From: Pirellulaceae bacterium
GTDB lineage: Bacteria > Planctomycetota > Planctomycetia > Pirellulales > Pirellulaceae
Direction of reading: 5' to 3'
NCBI GenBank assembly: GCA_013002105.1
Contig: JABDKS010001005.1
Location: 1-10,856 of the forward strand
Length of the DNA: 10,856 nt
Below the pieces are notes generated by a model. It did no database searches. It had not been told where the DNA came from and saw only the letters and a program-made list of their open reading frames with translations. Position 1 is the first letter of the stretch. Every line of letters begins with the position of its first letter. Positions 1 to 8,834 of the stretch are shown in pieces. The position numbers and the translations under genes are program-made.

Positions 1-519
1 CCCTTGCACCAGTTCATGGGTGTTGAAGCCGGTGCGTCTACCGTTAGTTCCAACACCACGGTCGGGCGCGAACAATGGTGCGTCCCACGGTTCTGCCAAA
101 CCGGCGGACAGCTCTGGAAAGGTTTCACATCGTGATTGGATGCATGTCGTTAATTGTTCATTGATTCGATCGGTATCCGGAGCCATCTGCTCGAGCAACA
201 CACGCAATTCGTCAGTGACTGTCTCAGGCTTCAGCGTGTCAACGCGATCACGGTACCGTGGATTGACCGGAATGAGCGGTGGGGGATCGCGGGGCACATC
301 CGATCGAATGGCGGCGTTCTTGATCTGCGTGACTGTCGGCACGTGCGATAGTATGGGCTTGGCCGATGAAACTGATTCGGCTCGCGATCGACCAGACGCA
401 TCCGACACCGGTGACGACAAACGCTGATCTTGTTCGCAACCGACTGCCGACAGTAAAACGACTACCAAAGCGACCGTGACTATCGTTTGGGCACAAGGCT
501 GTTTGGCAAAGAGATTCAT
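1..519 (-). CDS. Putative lipoprotein of unknown function, C-terminus cut off by window edge
   Basis: Reading the minus strand from the ATG at 519-517 gives 173 codons with no stop, so the gene continues beyond position 1. The N-terminus is a typical lipoprotein signal peptide: a short start with Lys6, a hydrophobic core (TIVTVALVVVLLSAVGC, residues 12-28) and a lipobox AVGC ending at Cys28. The mature protein should therefore be lipid-anchored at Cys28 on the outer face of a membrane. After the lipobox comes a Ser/Ala/Asp-rich low-complexity linker (about residues 29-60), then a proline-rich stretch (DVPRDPPPLIPVNPRYRDRV, about 74-93) and a more helical acidic segment (about 94-120). I recognise no domain. 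A clean, uninterrupted frame with a complete lipobox makes a real gene likely, but the function is open. No strong Shine-Dalgarno precedes the ATG, and it is followed upstream by a gene-free stretch, so it probably has its own promoter. Confidence 0.72.
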   Translation of the reverse strand, partial: MNLFAKQPCAQTIVTVALVVVLLSAVGCEQDQRLSSPVSDASGRSRAESVSSAKPILSHVPTVTQIKNAAIRSDVPRDPPPLIPVNPRYRDRVDTLKPETVTDELRVLLEQMAPDTDRINEQLTTCIQSRCETFPELSAGLAEPWDAPLFAPDRGVGTNGRRTGFNTHELVQG

Positions 520-858
520 CGCGGGTTTCTGCAATCGTCGTCTACTACTTGTTGCTTGTTGGTCGTGACCCAATAGATACGTCGCACGAACTGCCGCGAG
601 AATAGATGTCTGCCACCAACAAACAGTGCCCGAGCATTCTATTGCCGCGAGTGTAGGACGCGCGGATTACACCGATTGTTCGGACGTCGCCGTTGCAGCG
701 TGCTCCGATCAGACATCTGAATGACAGGCAAGACGGATTGCCAGCGGCGCAATTGGGTCAGAGGGCCGATGAATGCGAAGATCCACACGGTGGAGAATCT
801 ACATCGGTCGATTGCGTTCGTCCGAGGCAATCGTGACTATGCCAGGATGCAAGTGTGA
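520..858. other. Intergenic region between the lipoprotein and DUF1501 genes
   Basis: This 339-bp stretch has no convincing gene. The short minus-strand frame at 639-830 has no family resemblance, and its product is rich in Arg, Gln and Ser as chance frames here usually are. The region must hold the end of the DUF1501 transcript (right side) and the promoter of the lipoprotein gene (left side). I see hairpins at 809-833 and 782-794, half of a 22-bp tandem duplication at 827-848, and a small direct repeat of CTTGTTG (548-554 and 555-561) about 30 bp upstream of the lipoprotein start. No clear -35/-10 pair could be picked out. Confidence 0.6.
809..833 (-). terminator. Candidate hairpin terminator after the DUF1501 gene
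   Basis: On the minus strand, CGATTGC (833-827) can pair with GCAATCG (815-809), a perfect 7-bp stem with an 11-nt loop, starting about 26 nt after the DUF1501 stop codon. A second, smaller hairpin (TCCAC/GTGGA, 3-nt loop) lies further on at 782-794. No U-tract follows either stem, so these are not textbook intrinsic terminators. Position is the main argument for a role in 3'-end formation or stability. Confidence 0.3.
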
Positions 859-870
859 CTATGCCAAGAT
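827..870. repeat. Two-unit 22-bp imperfect tandem duplication spanning the DUF1501 stop codon
   Basis: Positions 827-848 and 849-870 are adjacent copies matching at 19 of 22 positions by eye; both contain TGACTATGCCA. The 849-870 copy includes the last three DUF1501 codons (Ile-Leu-Ala) and its TAG stop. The 827-848 copy lies just beyond the stop and also supplies one arm of the 809-833 hairpin. This looks like an old local duplication that left a copy of the gene end downstream, and it does not change the protein. Confidence 0.75.
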
Positions 871-2283
871 TTTGTGCAGCACGTTGCCATGAACATCGGT
901 CAGTCGAAAATCGCGACCGCCATATCGGTACGTCAGTTTTTTGTGATCGACGCCCATTTGGTGCAGCACAGTGGCCCACAAGTCATACACCGTCGCCACG
1001 TCTTCCACCGCGTGATATCCCAGTTCGTCCGTCGCGCCGTGGATCGTTCCCCCTTTGACGCCACCGCCGGCCAACCAAACGCTAAAACCAAAGGGATTGT
1101 GATCGCGGCCATTGCTACCTTGCGAAAACGGTGTGCGACCGAACTCGCCGGCCCACACGATCAAGGTCTCGTCAAGTAACCCATGGTCACGCAGATCCTT
1201 GATCAGCGCCGCTATCGGTTGGTCGACCTGATCGGCCATTGCCCGGTGACCCTTTTCCAGATCGCCATGTTGATCCCAAGGATTGGGGGCGCCGCCAGCA
1301 CCGATTTTCTTGGTCAGACAACTTAATTCGATAAATCGCACGCCACGTTGAACCAAGCGCCGCGCCAATAGACATTGCCGACCGTAAGCGGCCTTTTCGG
1401 TATCGGTAGAATCGATCGCGTACATTTTGCGAGTGCGTTGTGATTCGCCCGAGATGTCGCACAAGTCGGGGACCGCTGACTGCATCAAAAAAGCCGTCTC
1501 GTAGTTCTTGATCGCTGCATCGACTTGCGAGTCCGATCCGGTCTCGGCCAAAAACTGCTGATCCAATTGGCGTGCAAAGTCGATTCGTGCTCGCTGAGCC
1601 ATCGTCGAGTCCGCTGGCTTGATATTTCGAATCGCTTCTCGCTGATCCGCCTTCAGGATCGATCCTTGATGTTGGGCCGGCAAGAAACCGTTGCTGAATA
1701 AACTGACACCACCGTGTGGGGGCACGGCCGATCCGCTTTGCAAGACAACGTACCCGGGCAAATTTTCGTTCTCACTGCCCAGTCCATACGCGCACCACGC
1801 ACCGGCACTGGGATGCCCCATGAAAGGAAACCCACTGTGCATAAAGAAATTTCCCTGCGCGTGCTCGTTGACGGTTGTCGTCATCGATCGCACGACGGCC
1901 AGTTCATCCGCGACCGAACCTAGCTGTGGAAACATCTCGCTCACTGGCAAGCCGCTCTGACCGTACTGCCTAAAAGCAAACGGGCTGGCCATGACGTTGC
2001 CATTCTTATTGAATTGCGTTCGCTCCACGGTGACCGGCATCGGTTGCCCGTGTAGTTGCTGTAATTTTGGTTTGGGATCGAAGGAATCTACATGGGACAC
2101 ACCGCCCGACATGTAGCAAAAAATGACGTGTTTCGCCTTGATCGGGTGATGGGGTTGGCGGACGGCGGCATTGGCGGGCAAATGGCTGGCCGACGAGGGC
2201 TGACTGATCAATCCGGCTAGCGCAAGTGACCCAAAACCGGTCGAACAGGTTTGCAGCATTCGTCGTCGTGAGAAACAGTTCAT
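859..2283 (-). CDS. DUF1501 domain-containing protein with Tat signal
   Basis: A 474-residue protein of the DUF1501 family, a group related to the alkaline phosphatase/sulfatase fold and very expanded in planctomycetes. Its substrate is not known. The N-terminus has a twin-arginine signal (SRRRMLQ at residues 5-11, then a hydrophobic stretch [11 protein letters not shown] at 16-26), so export in folded form is expected. Family motifs are in order: [12 protein letters not shown] (60-71), [13 protein letters not shown] (141-153) and PSAGAW (158-163) in the N-terminal half; GVRFIEL (314-320), WDQHG (336-340), WAGEFGRTP (377-385), GRDHNP (392-397), GGGVKGG (407-413) and the C-terminal [11 protein letters not shown] (456-466). 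Length and both termini are normal for the family. It starts 79 bp after the stop of the PSD1 gene on the same strand, the usual planctomycete arrangement, so the two are probably cotranscribed and act together outside the cytoplasm. No Shine-Dalgarno is evident, but the ATG at 2283 directly precedes the Tat motif. Confidence 0.93.
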   Translation of the reverse strand: MNCFSRRRMLQTCSTGFGSLALAGLISQPSSASHLPANAAVRQPHHPIKAKHVIFCYMSGGVSHVDSFDPKPKLQQLHGQPMPVTVERTQFNKNGNVMASPFAFRQYGQSGLPVSEMFPQLGSVADELAVVRSMTTTVNEHAQGNFFMHSGFPFMGHPSAGAWCAYGLGSENENLPGYVVLQSGSAVPPHGGVSLFSNGFLPAQHQGSILKADQREAIRNIKPADSTMAQRARIDFARQLDQQFLAETGSDSQVDAAIKNYETAFLMQSAVPDLCDISGESQRTRKMYAIDSTDTEKAAYGRQCLLARRLVQRGVRFIELSCLTKKIGAGGAPNPWDQHGDLEKGHRAMADQVDQPIAALIKDLRDHGLLDETLIVWAGEFGRTPFSQGSNGRDHNPFGFSVWLAGGGVKGGTIHGATDELGYHAVEDVATVYDLWATVLHQMGVDHKKLTYRYGGRDFRLTDVHGNVLHKILA

Positions 2284-2337
2284 TGGATATGCGGCGGAGT
2301 GTTGATGGATGCGGGCGGTGGCGGGACCTGAACTGAC

Positions 2338-2355
2338 AACGGACTGACGTCCGTT
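2338..2355. repeat. 7-bp-stem hairpin in the PSD1-DUF1501 spacer
   Basis: AACGGAC (2338-2344) and GTCCGTT (2349-2355) form a perfect inverted repeat around a 4-nt loop, in the 79-bp gap between the PSD1 stop and the DUF1501 start. No T-tract follows on the minus strand, so termination is doubtful. It could attenuate or stabilise the transcript between the two genes. From memory, similar ACGGAC/GTCCGT hairpins recur between genes in Rhodopirellula-type genomes, but this could not be checked here. Confidence 0.5.
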
Positions 2356-2362
2356 CTAAGGG

Positions 2363-5300
2363 TTATCTCACGTAGATAAACTCTTGCAGAGTAAAGAGGG
2401 TGCGGGCTAGGTCGGTCCAGATAGCGTGTTGGTCTGTTGCGGGTGATTCGCCCATCTGTTCCAGCTTCTTGCGTTGCTGGGCGAGGCTTGTTTGCAAACG
2501 CGTGACCTCATGGCGTTGTGCCTCGCTGAGCGCCTGCAGGACTTGCGATGTCGATATCGCAGCGACATCGTTACCTGCGGAAATCGCTATTTCTTCTTTC
2601 GTCAACGCGCGATCATAAAGATTGGCTTTGTAGATCTTTCCTCGCAGCATACGGCCGTTGGTGGCGGGTAGATGTCGCACTCCGAAACTGACGATCGACT
2701 CACCCTCGCGAAATTCCAGCGGACCATTACTCTTGTAAGGCTTGCCGTAGGGTGCACCGTTTCGAAACCCGGCGACGCGACCGTCGTCGTGGTAAACGAT
2801 CGCAACATGAACCATCTGCTCCTGCGCGTCGGTTTCTTGTGCCCGGTCGTCGTTAGCTTGGGCAAAGTCGTCTGTTCGTACAAATCCGTTACTGCCAGCC
2901 AGCCAATGACCGGTGATCCGTTCTCCAAATACGATCGAATCGAATTGTCGGCCGTCAGGCGTCTGGATGGTGATGACGCCCCCGCCGCGTTGTTTCAAGT
3001 CACTCAACTGTACCCAGGCTTCCAGCGTTTTTGCGCGAAGCGTCTGTTTCAACGGTGCCGATTGCATATAACCTGATCCGTCCACGATCAGTGCTCCCGA
3101 TTCAACGCGTGCGCCATCCCGCAGCTGACCAGCCAGGCTGGAGATCAAATCGCTGGTTCCTTGCGAAAAATCCCACTTTGCGATCGGATCCGGACCACGC
3201 ACTGGTTGTCGAACTCGCTCGGACTCAATCGACTGCAACAGTCGCTGACGAACCGGCTGAACAATTCCGCTGAGACGGTTTTCTATCACCATGATTTCGG
3301 ATTTGATTTCGTCGTACCGACGTTTGTACTCGTCGGCCCGCGCCCTGGACTGCTTCGCGTAATCCCGCAGTTGCGAAAGTTCCATTTCGCTGGGTCGACG
3401 ACCCATGGCAGTCAAAAACATTTGCTCGGCACGTTGATCGAATGTCGTCAATGATTCGTCGGCGATCAATCGCACGGCCCATTGTGACGCGTGACGAACG
3501 ACCAGCGGATCATTCATCAAGGTCAACGACTGAGCCGGTACGTTGGTCACACTGCGACGCCCCGTGGTGCTGAATGGTTCGGGAAAATCAAACGCGCGTA
3601 AGAACGGATCGAGCGAATTGCGGATCACACTCATGTACACACTTCGCCGCCGATCGCCAGCACCAACGGGAGGTCCGTACAAACGATTCTCGAGTTGTCC
3701 TGATGCGGCAAAAAGCGAATCACGAATCGCTTCGGCACCTAGCCGACGCAAGTTGGCGTGGGATAGCAGTTCATTTTGCGGATCCACACTCGCGGCCTTG
3801 ACCGATCGCTTGACGCTCCGTTGCCACGCCTGCGAGGTCACCATCTGTCGAATCGCTCGCTTGAATGACCAATTCTGCTGACTGAAATCATTCGCCAAAT
3901 AATCCAACAACTCCGGATGAGTGGGTTCTTGGCCTAACCGCCCAAAGTTGTCCGGTGTCGCAACAATTCCGCGACCGAACAGATGATGCCAAATTCGGTT
4001 GACGACCACCCGCCGCGTGAGAGGATTTGTGGGGTCAAGTAGTTGTTCGGCCAACTCACGGCGACCACTCTGCTGCGTTGCGAAGGGCGCGGGATCGATC
4101 GCTTCTAAAAATCGACGCGGCACAATGCCGGCGGGTTGCTTGTGATCACCACGAACATAAAGCGGCCAGTCGCCGGCCACCGTTTCATCCAAACCCGGGA
4201 CACGGGTGGGCACCGGAATCTCGTTTTCCAATTGGCGATAGCGACGGATCAGTTCTTGGGCGTGGGAGTTCAACTGACTCAGTTTTCCCGATACGAGACC
4301 CTCTTTCAAACAGGCATCCAAAAAGAGCGACTGGGCGTCGCTGATCGTTCCGTTCTGCCACGATACAATGGCACGGCGCAGAACGGCCTGATAATGCTCG
4401 ACCAGTTCTTGTGAGGACGAGGGAATCGCCTCGGTCGATTCAAAGAGGGCCGAAAGCGTGTCGTGTGAATTGTCGGGAGCCGGGCTTCCCACTTTTTGGA
4501 CAATTACACGACGCACACCAAACCAGCTGCGGTCCTCGTTTTTTGCCAGCAGCGGGATATCTTTTCCGGTCGCCAGTTCAACGTGCACCTGTTCGCCATT
4601 CCAATACGTCAAGTCATAGCGTTGCCAGCGCCATTGGCCGGGAAGATTGGTGACAGGATAGACCGTGCCGTTTCTGGGGTAATCCTGTACGACATATCGC
4701 AATCTTGCTTGTCCGTCGCCGGCTGCCAAAACCCACAACTCACTCTCACTGGCAACTTTAAAATCGGGTGACGTTAACCGGGCAGGATGTTTCTCGCTGA
4801 CCAAGTGCGAATACACGCCGCTGGGATAAACTCCCGTTAACACGTCGTCGCCCTCGGGAGCAATCGCGAAATCGCCAGCCGCGACGGTTCTCTGCGCCAT
4901 ACCGGTGCCATAGAAGAACCACGCATCACTATCGGCCGAGCTGCCCAAGTCCCACATCCGCTTTGAGTTCATGTCGGTGGGAGGCGTCGTTCGCCAACGC
5001 TTGACACGGCCCGACCAGTCGCTTGCGAATGCCTCTACCGATCGTGATTCGACGGTCATCTTCGCAAACAATTCCCTCAGGGGTCGCGACGTGTTGGGAA
5101 CCTTTCTCCTTGCGGGCCCATTTGGCTCGGCACCAGCCGTTGCAAGTTGCTCCGCGACGGCGTCAATCTGACCGAGCCAATCGTTCGCAACGGCCTCACG
5201 AATACTCGGCTTCAGCAACGCCAGTTCTTTTTGATGGAGACTTTGTCTGTCGGGCAAGTCGATTACGCTGCGCGCCGGACGGCACGACGCAAGCACACCA

Positions 5301-6499
5301 AAAAGCGCGTAATAATCTGCTTGGCTGATCGCATCGAATTTGTGATTGTGGCAACGTGCGCACGAGACGGTGAGGCCTAAAAAGGCTTTGGAAAAGGTGT
5401 TGATCTGATCGTCGGTGAATCGAACTCGTTCGTCCAAGGCATCGGTGGGTGCGAATCCGTGAAAGACCATTCGCCAATGCGATGGGCCGATCATCGATTC
5501 GTTGATACCCAGTTCTTGATTGATACGCGGATTCTCCAACAGGTCGCCGGCCATGTGCTCACGCACTAACTGGTCGTAGGGAACATCGCTATTGAATGCG
5601 CGAATCAAGTAATCGCGATATAGCCAGGCATTATCGATTCTGGGATCACCTTCACTGCCGTGTGATTCGGCGTAGCGGATCCAATCCATCCAATGCCGTG
5701 CCCAATGCTCGCCAAATCGTGGGCTATCGAGCAGTTGATCGATCAATTTCTCGATCACCACGGACCGCTGTTCCGGTCGAGACTTTGTAATTCGATCCGT
5801 CCACTCGACAGCTTGCTGTGCCGTCGGCGGCAAACCAATCAGTTGAAAGTAGAGTCGACGAACCAACGACGCGGGATCGGCGGGCGGCGCGGGCGAGAGT
5901 CCATGGGACGTCAGCTTTTGATCGATGAAACGGTCGATCACATGCGATACATCGTTGCCGACCTGGCCTTCGGATCGTGCCGAGTCCGGTGGTGGGACCG
6001 TCATGATCGGTTGAAACGACCACCACTGCTTTCGCCGCTCCATGACGGCGTCCCATGAGGTCGCTTTGGCAAGTTCAACCTCCGACGGTGGTGAATCACG
6101 CGGATCGACTGCTCCGTCGTTAATCCACTTTTCAAAGTCGGCAATAACGTCGTCGCCTAACTTGGGTCCATTCTCGGGCATTTCCAAGTCATCGATTTCG
6201 TGTTTCAAAATGGCGATCAATCGACTGGCCGCAGCATCGCCGGGCTTCACGATTGCTCCGCCCTGACCACCACCAATCATCGCGGCGCGATGATCCAACG
6301 CCAATTCACCCTCGGCATTGTCAACGGAATTGTGACACTCGTAGCAATGATCAATCAGCACGGGCCGAATTCGTGATTCAAAAAATTCGACTTGCTCAGC
6401 GGTCGCACCGTTTTCTGCACCAACTGCACGCAACTCTACCGAGGGTCCAATCGGTATGACCGCCCACAGGATTACAAGTACGGCAACGCGAACGATCAT
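2363..6499 (-). CDS. Large secreted PSCyt1-DUF1549-DUF1553 (PSD1) protein with nested LamG-like domain
   Basis: A 1378-residue planctomycete cytochrome-type protein of unknown biochemical role. Residues 1-29 form a Sec signal peptide (hydrophobic core [14 protein letters not shown]). PSCyt1 follows: haem motif CYECH (52-56), the GGxxGGAIVxPGD segment (77-88) and a possible axial Met in EMPEN (106-110). DUF1549 spans about 184-400 ([12 protein letters not shown] at 185-196, [18 protein letters not shown] at 262-279) and ends near a second haem-type motif, CARCH (380-384). Residues about 525-670 look like a beta-rich insert, perhaps a carbohydrate-binding-type sandwich (inference). DUF1553 begins around 815 ([20 protein letters not shown], 823-842) and runs to about 1045, including [13 protein letters not shown] (970-982) and [12 protein letters not shown] (987-998). 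A coiled-coil-like stretch (about 1050-1095) and a LamG/concanavalin-like domain (about 1105-1312, [23 protein letters not shown]) follow, and then the usual PSD1 ending [11 protein letters not shown]. The ATG at 6499 is the most upstream in-frame ATG before a TGA. It is likely first in an operon with the DUF1501 gene. Confidence 0.93.
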   Translation of the reverse strand: MIVRVAVLVILWAVIPIGPSVELRAVGAENGATAEQVEFFESRIRPVLIDHCYECHNSVDNAEGELALDHRAAMIGGGQGGAIVKPGDAAASRLIAILKHEIDDLEMPENGPKLGDDVIADFEKWINDGAVDPRDSPPSEVELAKATSWDAVMERRKQWWSFQPIMTVPPPDSARSEGQVGNDVSHVIDRFIDQKLTSHGLSPAPPADPASLVRRLYFQLIGLPPTAQQAVEWTDRITKSRPEQRSVVIEKLIDQLLDSPRFGEHWARHWMDWIRYAESHGSEGDPRIDNAWLYRDYLIRAFNSDVPYDQLVREHMAGDLLENPRINQELGINESMIGPSHWRMVFHGFAPTDALDERVRFTDDQINTFSKAFLGLTVSCARCHNHKFDAISQADYYALFGVLASCRPARSVIDLPDRQSLHQKELALLKPSIREAVANDWLGQIDAVAEQLATAGAEPNGPARRKVPNTSRPLRELFAKMTVESRSVEAFASDWSGRVKRWRTTPPTDMNSKRMWDLGSSADSDAWFFYGTGMAQRTVAAGDFAIAPEGDDVLTGVYPSGVYSHLVSEKHPARLTSPDFKVASESELWVLAAGDGQARLRYVVQDYPRNGTVYPVTNLPGQWRWQRYDLTYWNGEQVHVELATGKDIPLLAKNEDRSWFGVRRVIVQKVGSPAPDNSHDTLSALFESTEAIPSSSQELVEHYQAVLRRAIVSWQNGTISDAQSLFLDACLKEGLVSGKLSQLNSHAQELIRRYRQLENEIPVPTRVPGLDETVAGDWPLYVRGDHKQPAGIVPRRFLEAIDPAPFATQQSGRRELAEQLLDPTNPLTRRVVVNRIWHHLFGRGIVATPDNFGRLGQEPTHPELLDYLANDFSQQNWSFKRAIRQMVTSQAWQRSVKRSVKAASVDPQNELLSHANLRRLGAEAIRDSLFAASGQLENRLYGPPVGAGDRRRSVYMSVIRNSLDPFLRAFDFPEPFSTTGRRSVTNVPAQSLTLMNDPLVVRHASQWAVRLIADESLTTFDQRAEQMFLTAMGRRPSEMELSQLRDYAKQSRARADEYKRRYDEIKSEIMVIENRLSGIVQPVRQRLLQSIESERVRQPVRGPDPIAKWDFSQGTSDLISSLAGQLRDGARVESGALIVDGSGYMQSAPLKQTLRAKTLEAWVQLSDLKQRGGGVITIQTPDGRQFDSIVFGERITGHWLAGSNGFVRTDDFAQANDDRAQETDAQEQMVHVAIVYHDDGRVAGFRNGAPYGKPYKSNGPLEFREGESIVSFGVRHLPATNGRMLRGKIYKANLYDRALTKEEIAISAGNDVAAISTSQVLQALSEAQRHEVTRLQTSLAQQRKKLEQMGESPATDQHAIWTDLARTLFTLQEFIYVR

Positions 6500-6545
6500 C
6501 TGGCTTACTTGGAACAGAGAAAGGCGAACTCAGCGATCAATCCTC

Positions 6546-6577
6546 GTTGCTGAGTTGCTGGGTTGCTGGGTTGCTGG
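6546..6577. repeat. Four-unit 8-bp tandem repeat (GTTGCTGR)
   Basis: The units are GTTGCTGA once (6546-6553) and GTTGCTGG three times (6554-6577), in perfect register. The array lies 47 bp upstream of the PSD1 start codon, within its probable promoter or 5' leader. An 8-bp unit is not a multiple of three, and the array is outside any reading frame. Copy-number change would therefore alter spacing in the leader rather than a protein. Confidence 0.85.
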
Positions 6578-6579
6578 CC

Positions 6580-6623
6580 GGAAAGGGACCCACATGGTGC
6601 GGGAAACGGCCCACCTGGAGGGT
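6580..6623. repeat. Imperfect 22-bp direct repeat upstream of PSD1
   Basis: Directly after the 8-bp array, 6580-6601 and 6602-6623 align as GGAAA-(G/C)GG-CCCAC-(A/C)TGG with one 1-base gap and several mismatches. The pair could be two binding sites for a regulator or a decayed duplication. The alignment is by eye and degenerate. Confidence 0.35.
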
Positions 6624-6859
6624 GTTTCATTCTAGCCGACGACCCAATCGTCTGCTGGTGTTATCTGGCAAGTGATCGACCGAGGGTCACACGACCTACT
6701 TAATGTCAAAATTCATGGTCGCTCGAAAGCGATTCTTATATTGCCAGCGACTGATTAGATGCTAATTTGAGCAACCCGTTCGGCAGGCACCGCGAAATCA
6801 TTGAAGTGGATTGCGGCAACGGATCCGCCATCGAATGAAGTGCCCCTGGGATGACGTGA

Positions 6860-8767
6860 ATGAGTGTCGCAAAGAAATCTCACTGGACTGTCGAAGACTC
6901 AGCCGCTTTGTACAACATCGCTCGCTGGGGCGAAGATTATTTTCATGTATCGGAATCGGGCACGGTACTGGTATCGCCCGACCGCGACCCTGCGCGGTCA
7001 ATCGATTTAAAAGAGCTGGTCGACAATCTTTCCGAACGCGGACTGGGCTTACCGATTCTGATCCGGTTCAACGGCATTTTGCAGGATCGACTCACGCGGC
7101 TGCACGATTGTTTTGCCTTGGCGATCGATGACCACGAATATACCGGCGACTACAAATGTGTTTTCCCCATCAAGGTCAATCAACAGCGTGAGGTCGTTCA
7201 GCAAGTAATCCAACACGGTCGTGAATATGGATTCGGAGTCGAAGCAGGCAGTAAACCGGAACTATTGGCGGTCGTCGCGATGACCGACGCCCAGACACCG
7301 ATCGTTTGCAATGGATTCAAGGATTCCGAATTCGTTCGAATGGCACTTCTGGCGCAGCGACTCGGCCGGACAGTGATTCCGGTGGTCGAAAATGTCGGCG
7401 AACTGGATCTGATCTTAGAGCACGCCGAGAAATTGGATGTCCGCCCGACGATCGGAATGCGGGTCAAGCTGGCGACGCGCGGAAGCGGGCGGTGGCAAGC
7501 CAGTGGTGGCTATCGATCTAAATTTGGGCTGACCGTGGCCGAGATGCTGGCGCAATTGGATCGCTTGCTCCAGCGCGGCATGGGGGATTGTTTTCAGCTT
7601 TTGCACTTTCATGTCGGCAGCCAGATCGGCAACATCCGACAGTTGAAGTCCGCGATTTTGGAATCGGCACGGATCTATGTCGATTTGCATCGTCGTGGAG
7701 CTGGATTGAAATACTTGGACGTAGGCGGGGGCCTGGGTGTTGACTATGACGGGACACGGAGCGACAGCGAATCGAGCGTCAATTACACAATGCAGGAATA
7801 CGCCAACGATGTGGTTTTTCATGTGCAAACAGTATGCGACGAAGCCGAGGTACCGCATCCGACGCTAATCAGCGAAAGCGGACGCGCTGTCGCTGCCCAT
7901 CACAGCGTCTTAGTCGTCGAGACACTCAGTGTCAGTGCTCAAGGCAACGTGCAATCGATTCCTACCAAAGTGCCCGAGGATTTCGAACAGCCCGTTCACG
8001 ATTTGTGGGATTCATTCGAGGCACTCACGCGCGAAAACGTTCGTGAGTCGTTCCATGATGCCCAAGTGGCGTTGGATCTTTGCATGAACCTGTTCAGCGG
8101 CGGTTACTTGCCGCTAGAACAACGCGTTGCTGCCGAAGACCTTTATTTCGCGATCTGTCACCGCGTGCAAAGATTGGCTCGCGATCTGGACGAAGTCCCC
8201 CAAGAGTTTAAGAAACTAGATCGTATGTTGTCGGATATTTACTTCGCCAACTTTTCGCTGTTTCAATCGTTGCCGGATTCCTGGGCGATCGACCATTTAT
8301 TCCCCATCATGCCGATCCATCGTCTCGATCAGCGTCCCACCCGACACGCGGTGCTGGGCGACATTACCTGCGATAGCGATGGAAAAGTCGATTCATTTGT
8401 TTGCGGAAAACGCGACAAGCACACATTGTTGCTGCACGAACCCCGCGATGGCGAACCTTACCAACTTGCATTCTTTATGGTCGGTGCCTATCAGGAGATA
8501 CTTGGCGACTTACACAATTTGTATGGCGACACCCACGCGGTACATGTCGACACGCGGGATTCTGGCTTCAAGATTCAGTCGGTTGTCAAAGGTGACACTG
8601 TTAGCGACGTACTGGGCTACGTTCAATACAACGACCGTGAATTGATCGCAAAACTGCAGCACGCCGTCGAAGAAGCGATTGCCACCGGTGATATCGACAA
8701 CAGCCAGGCCGGTGAGACAATGGCGTTCTACGAGCGAGCATTGGGCAATTACACGTACTTGTCGTAG
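6860..8767 (+). CDS. speA: Biosynthetic arginine decarboxylase
   Basis: A 635-residue PLP enzyme that decarboxylates L-arginine to agmatine, the first step of the agmatine route to putrescine and spermidine, in the cytoplasm. It has the fold III (alanine-racemase-like) Orn/Arg/DAP decarboxylase architecture. PLP would bind through Lys105 in VFPIKVNQ (101-108). The barrel motifs HFHVGSQ (249-255) and DVGGGLGVDYDG (287-298, phosphate grip) follow, then SESGRA (338-343). The C-terminal beta domain carries DITCDSDGKVD (501-511), with Cys504 as the conserved active-site-type cysteine, and the GAYQEILGDLHNLYGD segment (542-557) typical of SpeA. Length is close to the roughly 630-660 residues of bacterial SpeA and all motifs are intact. 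The ATG at 6860 is fixed because an in-frame TGA (6857-6859) abuts it. No Shine-Dalgarno is apparent. The next gene begins 67 bp downstream on the same strand with no terminator-like hairpin between, so readthrough is plausible. Confidence 0.96.
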   Translation: MSVAKKSHWTVEDSAALYNIARWGEDYFHVSESGTVLVSPDRDPARSIDLKELVDNLSERGLGLPILIRFNGILQDRLTRLHDCFALAIDDHEYTGDYKCVFPIKVNQQREVVQQVIQHGREYGFGVEAGSKPELLAVVAMTDAQTPIVCNGFKDSEFVRMALLAQRLGRTVIPVVENVGELDLILEHAEKLDVRPTIGMRVKLATRGSGRWQASGGYRSKFGLTVAEMLAQLDRLLQRGMGDCFQLLHFHVGSQIGNIRQLKSAILESARIYVDLHRRGAGLKYLDVGGGLGVDYDGTRSDSESSVNYTMQEYANDVVFHVQTVCDEAEVPHPTLISESGRAVAAHHSVLVVETLSVSAQGNVQSIPTKVPEDFEQPVHDLWDSFEALTRENVRESFHDAQVALDLCMNLFSGGYLPLEQRVAAEDLYFAICHRVQRLARDLDEVPQEFKKLDRMLSDIYFANFSLFQSLPDSWAIDHLFPIMPIHRLDQRPTRHAVLGDITCDSDGKVDSFVCGKRDKHTLLLHEPRDGEPYQLAFFMVGAYQEILGDLHNLYGDTHAVHVDTRDSGFKIQSVVKGDTVSDVLGYVQYNDRELIAKLQHAVEEAIATGDIDNSQAGETMAFYERALGNYTYLS

Positions 8768-8822
8768 CGATACGAACCATTTCATCCGTTACACTGTTGT
8801 TACACACGATTTACATCACACC

Positions 8823-8827
8823 AGGAA
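8823..8827 (+). promoter_or_regulatory. Shine-Dalgarno-like site deciding the selenoprotein start
   Basis: AGGAA lies 7 nt upstream of the ATG at 8835. Most genes in this window lack such a site, so it is useful evidence that translation begins here, ahead of the in-frame TGA, and not at the internal ATG at 8982. Confidence 0.65.
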
Positions 8828-8834
8828 AACCATC

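Larger units (their letters stand above)
6500..6859. promoter_or_regulatory. Divergent intergenic region between PSD1 and speA
   Basis: This 360-bp gap separates a minus-strand and a plus-strand gene, so it should carry both promoters. Near the PSD1 side are four 8-bp tandem units (6546-6577) and an imperfect 22-bp repeat (6580-6623). Toward speA is a small hairpin TCGCT/AGCGA (6719-6732) followed at once by TATATT (6737-6742), a fair -10 candidate for speA about 120 bp from its start. No good -35 element lies at the right distance, so the promoter call is weak. No small gene or RNA is recognisable. Confidence 0.45.

Noticed and set aside
639..830. A 63-residue minus-strand ORF in the left intergenic region.
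   Set aside because: No family likeness, no ribosome-binding site, Arg-rich composition, and overlap with hairpin sequences after the DUF1501 gene.
2363..2379. TTATCT/AGATAA inverted repeat with a 5-nt loop at the PSD1 stop.
   Set aside because: It lies within the conserved terminal codons (Ile-Tyr-Val-Arg-stop) and is A/T-rich with no T-tract beyond it, so it is probably a by-product of coding sequence.
2400..6459. Many plus-strand ORFs of 60-130 residues antisense to the PSD1 gene.
   Set aside because: Their products are rich in Arg, Ser and Pro without recognisable motifs, and the opposite strand has one intact 1378-codon gene with clear domains. They are shadows.
6737..6742. TATATT as a confident speA promoter -10 box.
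   Set aside because: No acceptable -35 hexamer at 16-18 bp spacing, and planctomycete promoters are poorly defined. It is kept only as a weak candidate within the intergenic entry.
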